Source: Rheinheimera hassiensis | GTDB lineage: Bacteria > Pseudomonadota > Gammaproteobacteria > Enterobacterales > Alteromonadaceae | Direction of reading: 5' to 3' | Length of the DNA: 64,000 nucleotides | Assembly (NCBI RefSeq): GCF_022436675.1 | Contig: NZ_JAKUJZ010000007.1 | Coordinates: forward strand, 62,001 to 126,000 | Shown: in pieces, positions 35,986 to 47,657 of the stretch | Layout of the letters: the number at the start of each line of letters is the position of its first letter | Position numbering within the stretch: position 1 is the stretch's first letter | The notes under the pieces: generated by a model | Seen by the model: the letters and a program-made list of their open reading frames with translations, nothing else | Databases searched by the model: none | Told to the model about the DNA's origin: nothing | Made by a program: the position numbers and the translations under genes

Positions 35986-38683
35986 ACGTTTTTTTAAACC
36001 CAAATGGCAACATTCCGACGTTGCAGTGCGTCAGCAAGCAATTAAAGAGCTAAATAGTGAGGACCCGGCACATAAAAGCGTATTGCATGAACTGGCCTTT
36101 AACGACGGCGCCGAAGCTGTGCGTAAAGCCGCGCTGATTAAACTGAATGATTTTTCACTCTGGTGGCAAGCCAGTAAACATGACAGCGCCGAGCGTTTAC
36201 AGCATCTGGCTGAGCAAACGTTGATTAGCCAGTTATTACAAAATCAGGTTGAGCCGAAGTTAAAACAACAATTCATCGCACAGTGCAATCGCAGCAGTAT
36301 TCTGGAGCAACTGGCACAAACTGAAACCGACGCCGGTATTAAATTTGGCCTGCTACAGCGGTTAAACAAAACTGAGCTTAACCTTAAAGCTTTGCAAGAC
36401 CCGGTGTTGCAACCTGCGCAAAAGCAACAATTGCTGGCAAAAATTGACGATGAAAAAACACTGGAAAAACTCAGTAAGCAGCTAACTGGCGACATGCTGG
36501 TTCAGGTACAACAAAAACTGGCGTTGCTTAGTGAGCAAAAACAAAAGCCTGTGCTGTTGCGTAAACAGCTTACCCTGATGCTGTCAAAATTAAATGCCGC
36601 GCGCGACCGCAGCAGCGTAGAGGCCTTGCCTGCTTTACTTGCTGATTACCAGACACAGTGGCAGCAACTGGAAGGCGAGCTACATTACCTGGGCGATGAA
36701 GCGGCAGAATTCCGGGCGAAATATCAGAAAATTACCAGCCAGATTGAGCAGTGGTTAGCCCCCCGTTTGGAAGAGCTGAGCAAACTACAGGCCGAGCAGG
36801 CGCTGCGTGAGGCCAGAGCAGAAAGAACAATGGCGTTGCAGCAACAGTTTAATCAACTGGAACAAGCGTTGCAGCAGGCATTGTTAACTACCGATATCAG
36901 TGCGGCTCAACAACTTGAACAGCAAATAACAACGCTCAGTGACACCCTGACAAACGCGGATATTACCGACAAAGGCGGGCTGACCAAACGTCTTGCCCAG
37001 TTACAGCAACAGCTAAACCGCTTACCGGAACTGGCCGAGCAACTCACCCGGCTAACGCGTATTGTGGCAGATTGGGCGGCCCAGCCGGTGCCAGATAATG
37101 CCACCGATTATCAGCAGTTGTCCGGCCAGCTAAAGCAATGGCAGCAAGATTTCCGTGAGATCAGCAAAGCCATGGTGATTGCCGTGCCGGCAAGCTTGCT
37201 GGAGGCTAAAAATGCTCTGCAGCAACAGTGGCAAGAGCTGGCCAAAAGCTTTACTGCACAGAGTGATAAAATTCAAAGGCAATGTCGCAGCAAACTGGCA
37301 CAATACCGTCGCCTCTATAATGCCGGCAAATACAAAGTGTTATTTGGCCTGTTTAAAGGCATAGAGCAAGATTACCAGCAATTAAGCGCAGAGCAGCAGT
37401 TACAGCTGGCGAAAGATTATGAGTTTGCCCGCGACAAGCTGGCCGAGTTGGCAGACTGGCAGGAATATATCGCCACGCCGCGTAAACAACAATTGCTGCA
37501 ACAGATGCAGCAACTGGATAGCGTAGTGCCGGACAACCTGATGCGCCAGCGTGCCGATGAGGTGAAACAAGCCAGAGCGCAATGGAACAGCCTGGGCAAA
37601 GCTGATCCTGCACAGGAAGACCAGCTTAATGCCGCTTTTGATCTGGCGTGCGAGCAGGCATTTGCGCCATGTCGGGTTTATTTTGCCGCACAGGATGCGC
37701 TGCGTGCAGAGCATGTAATACAACGCGAACAGATTATTACTCAGGCACTGGAGTTTACACCAACCAGTGATGCCAAAGCACTGGATACCTGCCTGCAGCA
37801 GCTCAAGCAAGCCTGGCAGAATGCAGGGGCGGTTGATAAACAACAGTTTGTCGCCCTGAATGAGCGCTTTAATCAGGCGCTTACGCCATTGCGTGAACAG
37901 TTAAAAGCCTTACAACAGCATGCAGCCGATGCCAAGCAGCAGCTTATTGATAAAGCTCAGGCTGCATTGGGTTTAGCGGATGCTAACCTGACGGCGAAAG
38001 TGTTAAAAGAATGCCAGCAACAATGGAAAACAACAGGTAATGCTGCCCGTAAGCAGGACCAGGCGCTGTGGCTGCAGTTCCGGGCTATCTGTGATGGTTT
38101 CTTTAATGCGCGCTCTGAGCAGTTTGAACAGCAAAAGCAAGCCGAGCAGGCAGAGCTGAAGCAGTTTGAAGTTCAACTGACGGAACTGTCTGCGCAGTTA
38201 GACGCGGCAACAGAACTTACCGTATTGGCAGAACTGCAACAGCAATTGCAGACATTGCAACCTGACAGCAGCGGCGCCCAGCAAGCAGTACGCCAGTTGC
38301 TGGATAAACTGAAGCAAAAACAACAACAGTGGCAACAGCACCAGCAACAACGTGAATTTAGCCAGATGTTTGAACTGCTGGCCAACGCAGATGTAACTGC
38401 AGAGCAGCTACCGGCAGGCTACCGTGACTGCTTTAACAAGCAGCAGGAGCAACAGTTCAGCCGCGCTCAGCTGACTCTGGCACTGGAATTAATAGCCGAT
38501 GCGCCATCGCCGCAAAGTGAACACAGTGCGCGCCAGCAGGTACAGTTGCTGTTGTTATCGGATAAGCATAATCAGGGTAGTACACTGGATAAACACAGCC
38601 TGCTAAAACGCTGGTTGCAGTTTGGTGCGCTGACAGAAGCCGAATTACCGTTGCTGGCCAGGGTTAAGCTACTGTTTAGCTGA
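35975..38683 (+). CDS. large DUF349 coiled-coil protein
   Basis: 902 residues from ATG 35975, chosen because the earlier in-frame ATG (35870) lies deep in yeaC and would add non-homologous sequence. The start codon region overlaps the end of yeaC by 11 bases. An N-terminal HEAT-like segment ('QHSDVAVRQQAIKELNSEDPAHKSVLHELAF') is followed by long, very Gln/Leu/Ala-rich coiled-coil helices. Repeated DUF349 units appear as 'RAQWNSLGKADPAQEDQLNAAFDLACEQAFAPCRVYF' and similar blocks. The role is unknown. Confidence 0.85.
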   Translation: MIFKRFFKPKWQHSDVAVRQQAIKELNSEDPAHKSVLHELAFNDGAEAVRKAALIKLNDFSLWWQASKHDSAERLQHLAEQTLISQLLQNQVEPKLKQQFIAQCNRSSILEQLAQTETDAGIKFGLLQRLNKTELNLKALQDPVLQPAQKQQLLAKIDDEKTLEKLSKQLTGDMLVQVQQKLALLSEQKQKPVLLRKQLTLMLSKLNAARDRSSVEALPALLADYQTQWQQLEGELHYLGDEAAEFRAKYQKITSQIEQWLAPRLEELSKLQAEQALREARAERTMALQQQFNQLEQALQQALLTTDISAAQQLEQQITTLSDTLTNADITDKGGLTKRLAQLQQQLNRLPELAEQLTRLTRIVADWAAQPVPDNATDYQQLSGQLKQWQQDFREISKAMVIAVPASLLEAKNALQQQWQELAKSFTAQSDKIQRQCRSKLAQYRRLYNAGKYKVLFGLFKGIEQDYQQLSAEQQLQLAKDYEFARDKLAELADWQEYIATPRKQQLLQQMQQLDSVVPDNLMRQRADEVKQARAQWNSLGKADPAQEDQLNAAFDLACEQAFAPCRVYFAAQDALRAEHVIQREQIITQALEFTPTSDAKALDTCLQQLKQAWQNAGAVDKQQFVALNERFNQALTPLREQLKALQQHAADAKQQLIDKAQAALGLADANLTAKVLKECQQQWKTTGNAARKQDQALWLQFRAICDGFFNARSEQFEQQKQAEQAELKQFEVQLTELSAQLDAATELTVLAELQQQLQTLQPDSSGAQQAVRQLLDKLKQKQQQWQQHQQQREFSQMFELLANADVTAEQLPAGYRDCFNKQQEQQFSRAQLTLALELIADAPSPQSEHSARQQVQLLLLSDKHNQGSTLDKHSLLKRWLQFGALTEAELPLLARVKLLFS

Positions 38684-38709
38684 GTTTTTAGCTGAACAGC
38701 AGGTGCGAC

Positions 38710-38806
38710 GGATCAATTTACCCTAAGCTAACCGTTGAAGGCATGGATGCCTGAGTCGAGCCCCCATGGATGGGTTTACGGCGTGTTAGTGTGGGTAAAT
38801 TGATCC
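38710..38806. repeat. 97-bp structured extragenic element (REP/REPIN-like)
   Basis: Bounded by a perfect 14-bp inverted repeat (GGATCAATTTACCC at 38710-38723 and its complement at 38793-38806), extended inward by CTAAC/GTTAG. Two smaller palindromes lie inside: AGGCATGGATGCCT (38739-38752) and CCCATGGATGGG (38763-38774). It fills the gap between the convergent DUF349 and ansA genes. No second copy was seen in the window. The look is that of a repeated extragenic palindrome; it could also act as a bidirectional terminator. Confidence 0.65.
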
Positions 38807-38816
38807 TCTTAACCTT

Positions 38817-39833
38817 TTAGTCTACAGTAAGTTCTCCGCGTAAATTCTGCTGCATTTGCTGGCGAATTTGCTCTGCACTGAGCGGTTTACTGAGCAAATA
38901 ATGCAGTTTGGTCAGTGCGGCTTCCAGTGTCATGTCGTAACCGCTTATTACGCCAGATTGCTTTAACGCATTGCCGGTGGCATAGCCCTGCATATTTACC
39001 GTGCCTTTAAAGCACTGGGTGCAGTTAACGATAATTAACCCGCGTTCGCTGGCATCGCGCAGAATTTGCAGTAACTCCGGCCGCTGTGGTGCATTACCCA
39101 CACCAAAAGACTTAATAATCAGAGCCCGCACCGGTGCGGCTGTCATATTGCCGATCACATCGGTGCTGATCCCCGGATAAAGCGTTACTACGCTAATAGG
39201 TTGGGGTACTACCGATGCCAGTGTAAGTGGCGCTGCCAGCTTAGTTTGGTTCAGGCGGCCGGCCACCAGATTAATATGAATGCCGGCTTCAAGCAGCGGC
39301 GGGAAATTGGGTGAGGCAAAAGCGTTAAAGCCATTAGCATCGGCTTTGGTCGCCCGGTTGCCACGAAACAGCTGATTATTAAAAAACAGCGCTACCTCTG
39401 CAATAGGGTAGTTAGCCGCCAGATAAAGTGCGTTAAGCAGATTAACCTGGCCATCTGAGCGCATTTGCGCCAACGGGATTTGTGAGCCGGTAATAATCAC
39501 CGGCTTTTGCAGGTTTTCCAGCATAAATGACAAGGCCGATGCGGTGTAAGCCATGGTGTCTGTGCCATGTAGCACTACAAAGCCGTCATATCGGGCGTAT
39601 TGCTGCTGAATATCTTCTGCGATAGTACGCCAGTGATCGGGCGTCATATCGGAGGAGTCTATAACAGGATGATACTCATGGATATCAAACTCCGGCATTT
39701 CTGCCCGGTAAAACTCAGGCATGCGTTTTACCGTATCAGTTAAAAAGCCCGGCACCGGTACATAGCCCTGTGCGGAATGTTGCATACCAATAGTGCCGCC
39801 GGTGTAGGCGACATAAATACGTTTTCTGCTCAT
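38817..39833 (-). CDS. ansA: type I (cytoplasmic) L-asparaginase
   Basis: Hydrolyses L-asparagine to aspartate and ammonia. 338 residues from ATG 39833 (a TTG at 39842 is a less likely start). First active-site motif 'VAYTGGTIGM' and second 'VVLHGTDTMAYTASAL' are intact, with the downstream Lys in 'RGNRATKADANGF'. There is no signal peptide, which fits the cytosolic type I form. It lies downstream of sppA on the same strand, the E. coli order, but a terminator hairpin is in between. Confidence 0.96.
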   Translation of the reverse strand: MSRKRIYVAYTGGTIGMQHSAQGYVPVPGFLTDTVKRMPEFYRAEMPEFDIHEYHPVIDSSDMTPDHWRTIAEDIQQQYARYDGFVVLHGTDTMAYTASALSFMLENLQKPVIITGSQIPLAQMRSDGQVNLLNALYLAANYPIAEVALFFNNQLFRGNRATKADANGFNAFASPNFPPLLEAGIHINLVAGRLNQTKLAAPLTLASVVPQPISVVTLYPGISTDVIGNMTAAPVRALIIKSFGVGNAPQRPELLQILRDASERGLIIVNCTQCFKGTVNMQGYATGNALKQSGVISGYDMTLEAALTKLHYLLSKPLSAEQIRQQMQQNLRGELTVD

Positions 39834-39848
39834 AAATTTCAAATAAAA

Positions 39849-39870
39849 ATGCCCGGTAATAGCCGGGCAT
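39849..39870 (-). terminator. terminator after sppA
   Basis: An 8-bp perfect stem ATGCCCGG/CCGGGCAT with a 6-base loop, followed on the minus strand by TTTTTATTT. It lies 24 bases past the sppA stop codon and overlaps the leader of ansA. Confidence 0.8.
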
Positions 39871-39893
39871 TGTAATAGACTTAGCTATTATTG

Positions 39894-41774
39894 TCAGTTA
39901 ATGCTGCAACTGACACAGTATGAATAAACACCGTTTGGATCATTAAACTGGTTTAGCAATACAAAATCCTGCTTCAGCTGTTTTGTCAGCTTGCCAAGCA
40001 GCTTTTGTTCGGCGCTTACGCTACCTTGTGGTAACCAGCCCTGTGCTTTTGCCTCACCCAGTAAATCTTTAATCATCTGCTCACTTGGTGTCAGTTGTTG
40101 TTTAACGACTTTTACGTCGTACTGGCTAAGGCCCGCTTTGTCAGCGGCAGCTTTAATGGCATCATCAATATTACCCAGTTTATCTACCAGACCAAGCTCC
40201 AGTGCCTTGGTGCCAGTCCATACCCGGCCTTGTGCCACAGCATCAACTTCGGTGTTTGTCATATTACGGTTTTCGCCGACCATGGTTAAAAACTCGGTAT
40301 AGCCACGTTCAATCAGTAACTGAAATAAGTCTTTAGCCTTTGGATCCAAGCCTCTAAACAACGGCAGGCCTGCTGATAATCCGGCAAGTTCGGTTGTGCC
40401 AACACCATCGACATTTAAGCCCAGCGCTGGCAGAGCGTCCTCTGCGGTATGTAATAAACCGAAGATACCAATAGAGCCGGTGATGGTCGTAGGAGCGGCC
40501 CAAATTTCATTGGCTGGTGCGGCAATCCAGTAACCGCCTGAAGCTGCAACTGAACCCATAGAGGCAATAACAGGTTTACCTGCTTCGCGCAGTAAACGAA
40601 TTTCCTGGCCGATAATTTCAGAGGCATAAGCACTGCCGCCAGGGCTGTCTATGCGCAATACCACGGCTTTTACTTTGTCGTCATGGCGGGCCTGGCGCAG
40701 AAGCGCTGCAGTTGAATCACCGCCAACAGAGCCGGCTTTGGCTACACCGTCAACAATAACACCGCGGGCGACCACTATAGCGACTTTGTCTGTCAGCGGG
40801 TTATCAAATTGCTGCGAGGGGATCACTAAATCGGCGTAGTCGCCAAAGGTCACGTGGTTGTATGTGTGCTCGTCATTTTCGCCGACTATAGCAATAAGAT
40901 CCCGGCGGAAGGCTTCACGGGTTTTAATGTTATCCACCAGACCTGCATTAACAGCATACTGGCTTAAATCACCTTCAGCGGCCTGCAGTTTTTCCAGCAG
41001 AGCAGCGTAAGTTTCATCAAAGTTGTCTGCGGCAAAACCACGGCGGGCAGCAACCTGCTGTTTGTAGTCAGACCACAGTTCATTTAACCAGGCCACGTTG
41101 GCCTCTTTGGCTTCATCTGACATATCGTTACGCAGGAAAGGCTCTACGGCAGATTTATAGGTACCAACACGGAATACATGAGTATTAATTTTCAGTTTTT
41201 CCAACGCATTTTTGTAATACATCGGATAGCTGCCATAACCTTCTAAAATAACTGCGCCCATCGGGCTTAAGCTGATTTCGTCGGCGTAACTGGCCAGATA
41301 ATACTGGCCCTGGCCATAGTAGCCGCCATACGCCAATACTTTTTTACCGCTGGCTTTAAACTCTTCAATGGCAGCACCAATCAGTTGCATTTTATCCAGT
41401 GAGCCACTGCCCAGCATAGATAAGTCCAGCACCAAAGCCTGAATGCGATTGTCGCTGGTGGCGTTTTTAATTACGCTAACCACATCGCTTACCAGTACTT
41501 CAGGGGCATCTTCCTGGCCACCCAGACTTTCGTTTATTGCTGTAGCGATAGGATCTGTCCAGCGCTTTTCCTCTACCAGATCGCCGGTAAGATTAAGCAC
41601 CAGCGCGGCGGTAGGGGGCACGTCAACTTTATCGTCACCGCTGAAGATGGAGACAGCAATCAGCACAACAATACAAATAAATAGCAAATTAAGAATTACC
41701 GAGCGAAAACCGCGGTAAACCCGGGCAATCGCCCCAAATAACCGGCGGATCAGGCCGGGTTTTTTATCAGTCAT
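39894..41774 (-). CDS. sppA: signal peptide peptidase SppA, 67K type (protease IV)
   Basis: Inner-membrane serine protease that degrades cleaved signal peptides. 626 residues from ATG 41774, chosen because an AGGATA site precedes it; a longer in-frame start at 41825 is unlikely. One N-terminal membrane anchor (about residues 23-45). Two tandem peptidase-fold halves: the Lys of the dyad in 'GTYKSAVEPFLRNDM' and the Ser in 'MGSVAASGGYWIAAPA'. Length and duplication match the E. coli long form. Confidence 0.96.
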   Translation of the reverse strand: MTDKKPGLIRRLFGAIARVYRGFRSVILNLLFICIVVLIAVSIFSGDDKVDVPPTAALVLNLTGDLVEEKRWTDPIATAINESLGGQEDAPEVLVSDVVSVIKNATSDNRIQALVLDLSMLGSGSLDKMQLIGAAIEEFKASGKKVLAYGGYYGQGQYYLASYADEISLSPMGAVILEGYGSYPMYYKNALEKLKINTHVFRVGTYKSAVEPFLRNDMSDEAKEANVAWLNELWSDYKQQVAARRGFAADNFDETYAALLEKLQAAEGDLSQYAVNAGLVDNIKTREAFRRDLIAIVGENDEHTYNHVTFGDYADLVIPSQQFDNPLTDKVAIVVARGVIVDGVAKAGSVGGDSTAALLRQARHDDKVKAVVLRIDSPGGSAYASEIIGQEIRLLREAGKPVIASMGSVAASGGYWIAAPANEIWAAPTTITGSIGIFGLLHTAEDALPALGLNVDGVGTTELAGLSAGLPLFRGLDPKAKDLFQLLIERGYTEFLTMVGENRNMTNTEVDAVAQGRVWTGTKALELGLVDKLGNIDDAIKAAADKAGLSQYDVKVVKQQLTPSEQMIKDLLGEAKAQGWLPQGSVSAEQKLLGKLTKQLKQDFVLLNQFNDPNGVYSYCVSCSIN

Positions 41775-41919
41775 GGAAGTATCCTGTTTTAGATCAGCGT
41801 GTATGCATGTTGGTATGCTAACCAATTTGGCTGTAAAGGCTAAGTGGAATTTGTAAGTAAATGTGTAACACTTGCAGGCATAGTGTGGGTGGCTTGCTAT
41901 CGGCTTACAAAGCAGCTAA

Positions 41920-43977
<2,058 letters not shown>

Positions 43978-44041
43978 GCTCTTTTGAACGCGGGCACTTA
44001 TCTGGTGCCTGCAATGCACTTTATTAGTATCCCCTGTTAAC

Positions 44042-44064
44042 AAAGGCACCATTTTGGTGCCTTT
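44042..44064 (+). terminator. terminator after fadH
   Basis: A stem AAAGGCACCA/TGGTGCCTTT with a short T loop and T residues after it, 64 bases past the fadH stop codon. Confidence 0.8.
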
Positions 44065-44220
44065 TGCTTGTTGAAAACATTTACTGTTTTTATCTTGTGC
44101 TGGCGCAAAGTGTTATGCATATTGACTGCTGGCCTTTTCATCATGCAGGCTGCTATTCTGGTACCAGCTTTGCAAATTGCATACAAAAAGCACACGCAGC
44201 AAGCACAACAGGGAGTTTCT

Positions 44221-45462
44221 ATGTCCGGGGTATTAACCATGATTCTGGCTGGCGGTGAAGGTACACGTTTAGCACCTTTAACCGGCGTCAGAGCAAAACC
44301 AGCAGTACCGTTTGGCGGTAATTACCGCATTATCGACTTTGTTATGAATAACTTTGTTAATTCAGATTTACTGCAGATTTTTGTTATTACGCAATTTAAA
44401 TCGCATTCTCTGATGAAGCATTTAAGCCGGGCCTGGCGTGTAACCGGCCTGACTAACCGCTTTATTGACCCGATACCGGCGCAAATGCAGACCGGTAAAC
44501 ACTGGTATCTGGGCACGGCAGATGCCATTTATCAAAACCTGCACTTAATTCAGGGTTTAGATCCTGAGCATGTCTGTGTGTTTGGTGGCGACCACATTTA
44601 TAAAATGGATGTGCGCCAGATGCTGGATTATCACCGCCATCATAATGCTAAGCTTACTGTGGCGGCTATTCCGGTACCGGTAGAGCAGGCACATGAGTTT
44701 GGTGTGATAGAAGTAGACGCCAGTGGCCGCATGATCGGTTTTGAAGAAAAACCCAAAACTAACCCTAAAACCATTCCGGGTAAGCCGGGTTTTGTGCTGG
44801 CGTCTATGGGAAATTATATTTTTGAAGCCAAAACGCTGGTTGATGTATTGGAAGAAGATGCAAAGCAAGCCGACTCCAAGCATGATTTTGGCCACAACAT
44901 TATCCCTGGCCTTTATCCGTCGGGCGATGTTTATGTGTATGATTTTTCATCCAACGCTATTCGTGGTGAAAGCCAGAGCAGCAGTGGATACTGGCGTGAT
45001 GTGGGTACTATAGATTCGTACTACGAAGCCAATATGGATCTGATTTCAGTAGAGCCACCATTTGATTTATACAATAAGTACTGGCCGTTACGTGGCTACA
45101 CCCCACCGGTGCCGCCGGCGAAATTTGTTCATGATGAAGCAAATCGTACCGGCCAGGCGATAAGCTCTATGGTGGCGTCAGGCTGTATTGTCAGTGGTTC
45201 TATCGTGTATCAGTCTATTTTGGGCTATAACGTGCATGTACATAGCCACAGCTATATTGAAAAATGCGTGCTGATGGGCAACAACGATATTGGCCGTGGT
45301 TGTCGTATCCGCCGGGCTATTATTGATAAAGATGTGAAAATTGCGCCAGGTACTATCATTGGCGAAGATCCGGTGTTGGATAAACAACGCTTTCATGTCT
45401 CTGCAAGTGGCGTTATTGTGATCCCTAAAGGCGCGATGATTGGTTTTGATAAAGCGGAGTAA
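44221..45462 (+). CDS. glgC: glucose-1-phosphate adenylyltransferase
   Basis: Makes ADP-glucose from glucose 1-phosphate and ATP, the committed step of bacterial glycogen synthesis; usually allosterically controlled. 413 residues from ATG 44221, supported by GGGAG 6 bases upstream; an open frame extends back to 44068 but is not needed. The nucleotidyltransferase motif 'LAGGEGTRLAPLTGVRAKPAVPFGG' is at about residues 9-33, followed by 'FGGDHIYKMD' and 'GFEEKP'. A C-terminal left-handed beta-helix ends the protein. Nine bases separate it from glgA. Confidence 0.96.
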   Translation: MSGVLTMILAGGEGTRLAPLTGVRAKPAVPFGGNYRIIDFVMNNFVNSDLLQIFVITQFKSHSLMKHLSRAWRVTGLTNRFIDPIPAQMQTGKHWYLGTADAIYQNLHLIQGLDPEHVCVFGGDHIYKMDVRQMLDYHRHHNAKLTVAAIPVPVEQAHEFGVIEVDASGRMIGFEEKPKTNPKTIPGKPGFVLASMGNYIFEAKTLVDVLEEDAKQADSKHDFGHNIIPGLYPSGDVYVYDFSSNAIRGESQSSSGYWRDVGTIDSYYEANMDLISVEPPFDLYNKYWPLRGYTPPVPPAKFVHDEANRTGQAISSMVASGCIVSGSIVYQSILGYNVHVHSHSYIEKCVLMGNNDIGRGCRIRRAIIDKDVKIAPGTIIGEDPVLDKQRFHVSASGVIVIPKGAMIGFDKAE

Positions 45463-45471
45463 GGATAAGTA

Positions 45472-46884
45472 GTGCGGATACTGTTTATATGTAGTGAGTA
45501 TGAAGGCCTGATTAAAACCGGTGGCCTGGCTGATGCCTGTCGTGGTCTGGCGCAGAGCCTGGTTGCACAGGGCCATCAGGTAACAGTGATATTACCGCGT
45601 TATGGTGTTTTGTATCTGCAGCCTACTGCAGAGCTGCAACCGGTTTATTTCCAGTTGGCGGGGCGCAGTTTTGGTTGTGCGGTGCATCAGCTTGCACTGG
45701 ATAACGTCAATATTGCGCTGGTAGAGCATCACGACTTTTTCCGCCGTGAGCGGCCTTATGACGATGGAGAGCACGGCTACACGGATAACCCATTGCGGTT
45801 TGCTTTTCTGTGTAAAGCCGCGCTGGAGTGGGTGCTGCAAAGCGGGCAACAGTTTGATCTTATCCACGGCCATGACTGGCAAAGTGCAGCGGCAGCCTAT
45901 TATCTGAAACAGCATTATGCTGCAACTGAGCTGGCAAAGGTGCCGTTTATCTTTAGCATTCATAACGGTGCTTATCAGGAAAAATGCGCACCACACTGGC
46001 GCCAGGAGTTGGGCATTGAGCCGCAGCGCCATGATGAGCTTAATTTTCTGGCCACAGCACTGCAGTATGCCGACAAATTAAACACCGTAAGCCGTGGTTA
46101 CCGCGATGAGTTAATGCATGAACCGGAAGCTGCCGGGTTGTCTGCACTGTATCAGCAGCGCGCAGCTGATTTTATCGGTATTTTAAATGGCTGTGATTAC
46201 AATATCTGGCATCCGGCAACGGATGTATATTTACCTGCTAATTATGACGCCGACAACCTCACTGGCAAAGCACAGTGTAAAGCCGTAATGCGTACTCAGC
46301 TGGAGCTGGCATCCAGCAAAGCTCCGTTGTTTGTTGCAGTAAGCCGCTTAACCGGACAAAAAGGTTATGATTATCTGATCCCCGCGCTTAAACACTGGCT
46401 AGGCACAACGCCTTCTCAGGTGGTTGTTATGGGCACAGGTGAGGGCCGTTATTGCCGTGCACTGGCACAGTTGCAACAGCAGTATCCTGAGCAGTTCCGT
46501 TTTGTGCAGGGCTTTAGTGATGCAATGGCGCATCAGCTTGAGGCTGCCGGAGACTTCTTCCTGATGCCATCGTTGTTCGAGCCTTGTGGTTTAAACCAGC
46601 TGTACAGCCTGCGCTATGGCACTGTTCCGTTAGTGCGTTTAACCGGTGGCTTAAAAGACACGGTAAAACCCTGGCCAACCCGCAGTGCAACCGGTATAGG
46701 TTTCGCTGAACCTGATATCGCTGCGGTAGATGCAGCATTAAAACAGGCCGAACAGCTGTTTGCTAAGACGGCTAGTTATAAAAGAGTGCAACAAAATGGT
46801 ATGGCACAAAACTTTAGCTGGCACAGAGCTGCTGAGCAGTATCAAGCTTTGTATCAGCAAGCGCTGTGGGCAAAAGCGCATTAA
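45472..46884 (+). CDS. glgA: glycogen synthase (ADP-glucose-dependent)
   Basis: GT5 glycosyltransferase that extends alpha-1,4-glucan chains from ADP-glucose. 470 residues from a GTG start with AAGGATAA upstream. 'IKTGGLADACRGL' at the N terminus is the conserved K-x-G-G ADP-glucose loop. 'FVAVSRLTGQKGYDYLIPAL' and 'FEPCGLNQLYSLRYGTVPLVRLTGGLKDTV' are the C-terminal donor-binding motifs. Close coupling to glgC indicates a two-gene synthesis operon, separate from glgB. Confidence 0.95.
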   Translation: MRILFICSEYEGLIKTGGLADACRGLAQSLVAQGHQVTVILPRYGVLYLQPTAELQPVYFQLAGRSFGCAVHQLALDNVNIALVEHHDFFRRERPYDDGEHGYTDNPLRFAFLCKAALEWVLQSGQQFDLIHGHDWQSAAAAYYLKQHYAATELAKVPFIFSIHNGAYQEKCAPHWRQELGIEPQRHDELNFLATALQYADKLNTVSRGYRDELMHEPEAAGLSALYQQRAADFIGILNGCDYNIWHPATDVYLPANYDADNLTGKAQCKAVMRTQLELASSKAPLFVAVSRLTGQKGYDYLIPALKHWLGTTPSQVVVMGTGEGRYCRALAQLQQQYPEQFRFVQGFSDAMAHQLEAAGDFFLMPSLFEPCGLNQLYSLRYGTVPLVRLTGGLKDTVKPWPTRSATGIGFAEPDIAAVDAALKQAEQLFAKTASYKRVQQNGMAQNFSWHRAAEQYQALYQQALWAKAH

Positions 46885-46998
46885 AAATAAGCAGAATGGT
46901 TGAAAGGCGGTCATACGGGCGTGACCTTGCCATAATCTGATGTAAAGGTTACTGTTAATTTGCTAGGCTGCTCACAGCTAACACCATCGGGGTTTTTT

Positions 46999-47556
46999 AT
47001 GGATGCATTGACTTTACTCACCAGCCGTTTTTCTTCAGCCCGTTTAACTGAACCTGCACCAGCAGGGGAGATACTGGATAACATTAAACGCGCGGCATTG
47101 CAGGTGCCGGATCACGGTAATTTGCGGCCCTGGCGTTTTGTTATTGCCGAGGGGCGTCAGGCATTATCGCGCTTAGGCGATATTTTTGCAGAAGCTGCTG
47201 TAGAAGATGATCCTGCCATCGCCAACGAACTGTTAGAGCGTGCCCGTCAGTTACCGTTACGTGCGCCTATGGTGGTGGTGTGTATTGCCAAAGCCATAGC
47301 ACACGCTAAGGTGCCGTTAACTGAGCAACAGCAATCAGCTGCCTGCGCCGTCATGGCGATGCAACAGGCTGCATTTGCTCAGGGTTTTGGCGGAATTTGG
47401 CGCACCGGTGCCTACGCTCAGCTTGATTTTGTTAAACAAGCACTTGAGCTGGGGGAGGACGACGAGATAGTGGGCTTTTTATACCTGGGTACGCCCAGTG
47501 GAGAACCTGCCAAAAGACATACACCCGATCCGGCAGAGTATTTTTCGTATCTTTAA
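46999..47556 (+). CDS. ydjA: YdjA-type nitroreductase
   Basis: FMN-dependent minimal nitroreductase, 185 residues from ATG 46999 (the TTG at 46960 would add an unlikely extension). It aligns along its length with E. coli YdjA: 'MDALTLLTSRFSSARLTEPAP', 'AALQVPDHGNLRPWRFVIAEG', 'AACAVMAMQQAAFAQGFGGIWRTGA' and 'VGFLYLGTPSGEP'. The physiological substrate is unknown. In E. coli ydjA sits beside sppA. Confidence 0.92.
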   Translation: MDALTLLTSRFSSARLTEPAPAGEILDNIKRAALQVPDHGNLRPWRFVIAEGRQALSRLGDIFAEAAVEDDPAIANELLERARQLPLRAPMVVVCIAKAIAHAKVPLTEQQQSAACAVMAMQQAAFAQGFGGIWRTGAYAQLDFVKQALELGEDDEIVGFLYLGTPSGEPAKRHTPDPAEYFSYL

Positions 47557-47602
47557 GCTGGGTAGGGCTCCAGTAATACCGGTTTATATAGCAGGCATCT
47601 AA

Positions 47603-47636
47603 AGCTAATGGCCGTCAGTATTGACGGCCATTAGCT
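47603..47636. terminator. strong hairpin between ydjA and fur
   Basis: A perfect 15-bp inverted repeat (AGCTAATGGCCGTCA and complement) with a 4-base GTAT loop, between convergent genes. T tracts on either side are weak, but the stem is long enough to act as a bidirectional terminator. Confidence 0.65.
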
Positions 47637-47657
47637 ATTAACTGATTGATTAATTTA

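Noticed and set aside
44068..44220. N-terminal extension of glgC
   Set aside because: GGGAG and homology both place the start at 44221; the upstream frame has no GlgC-like residues.
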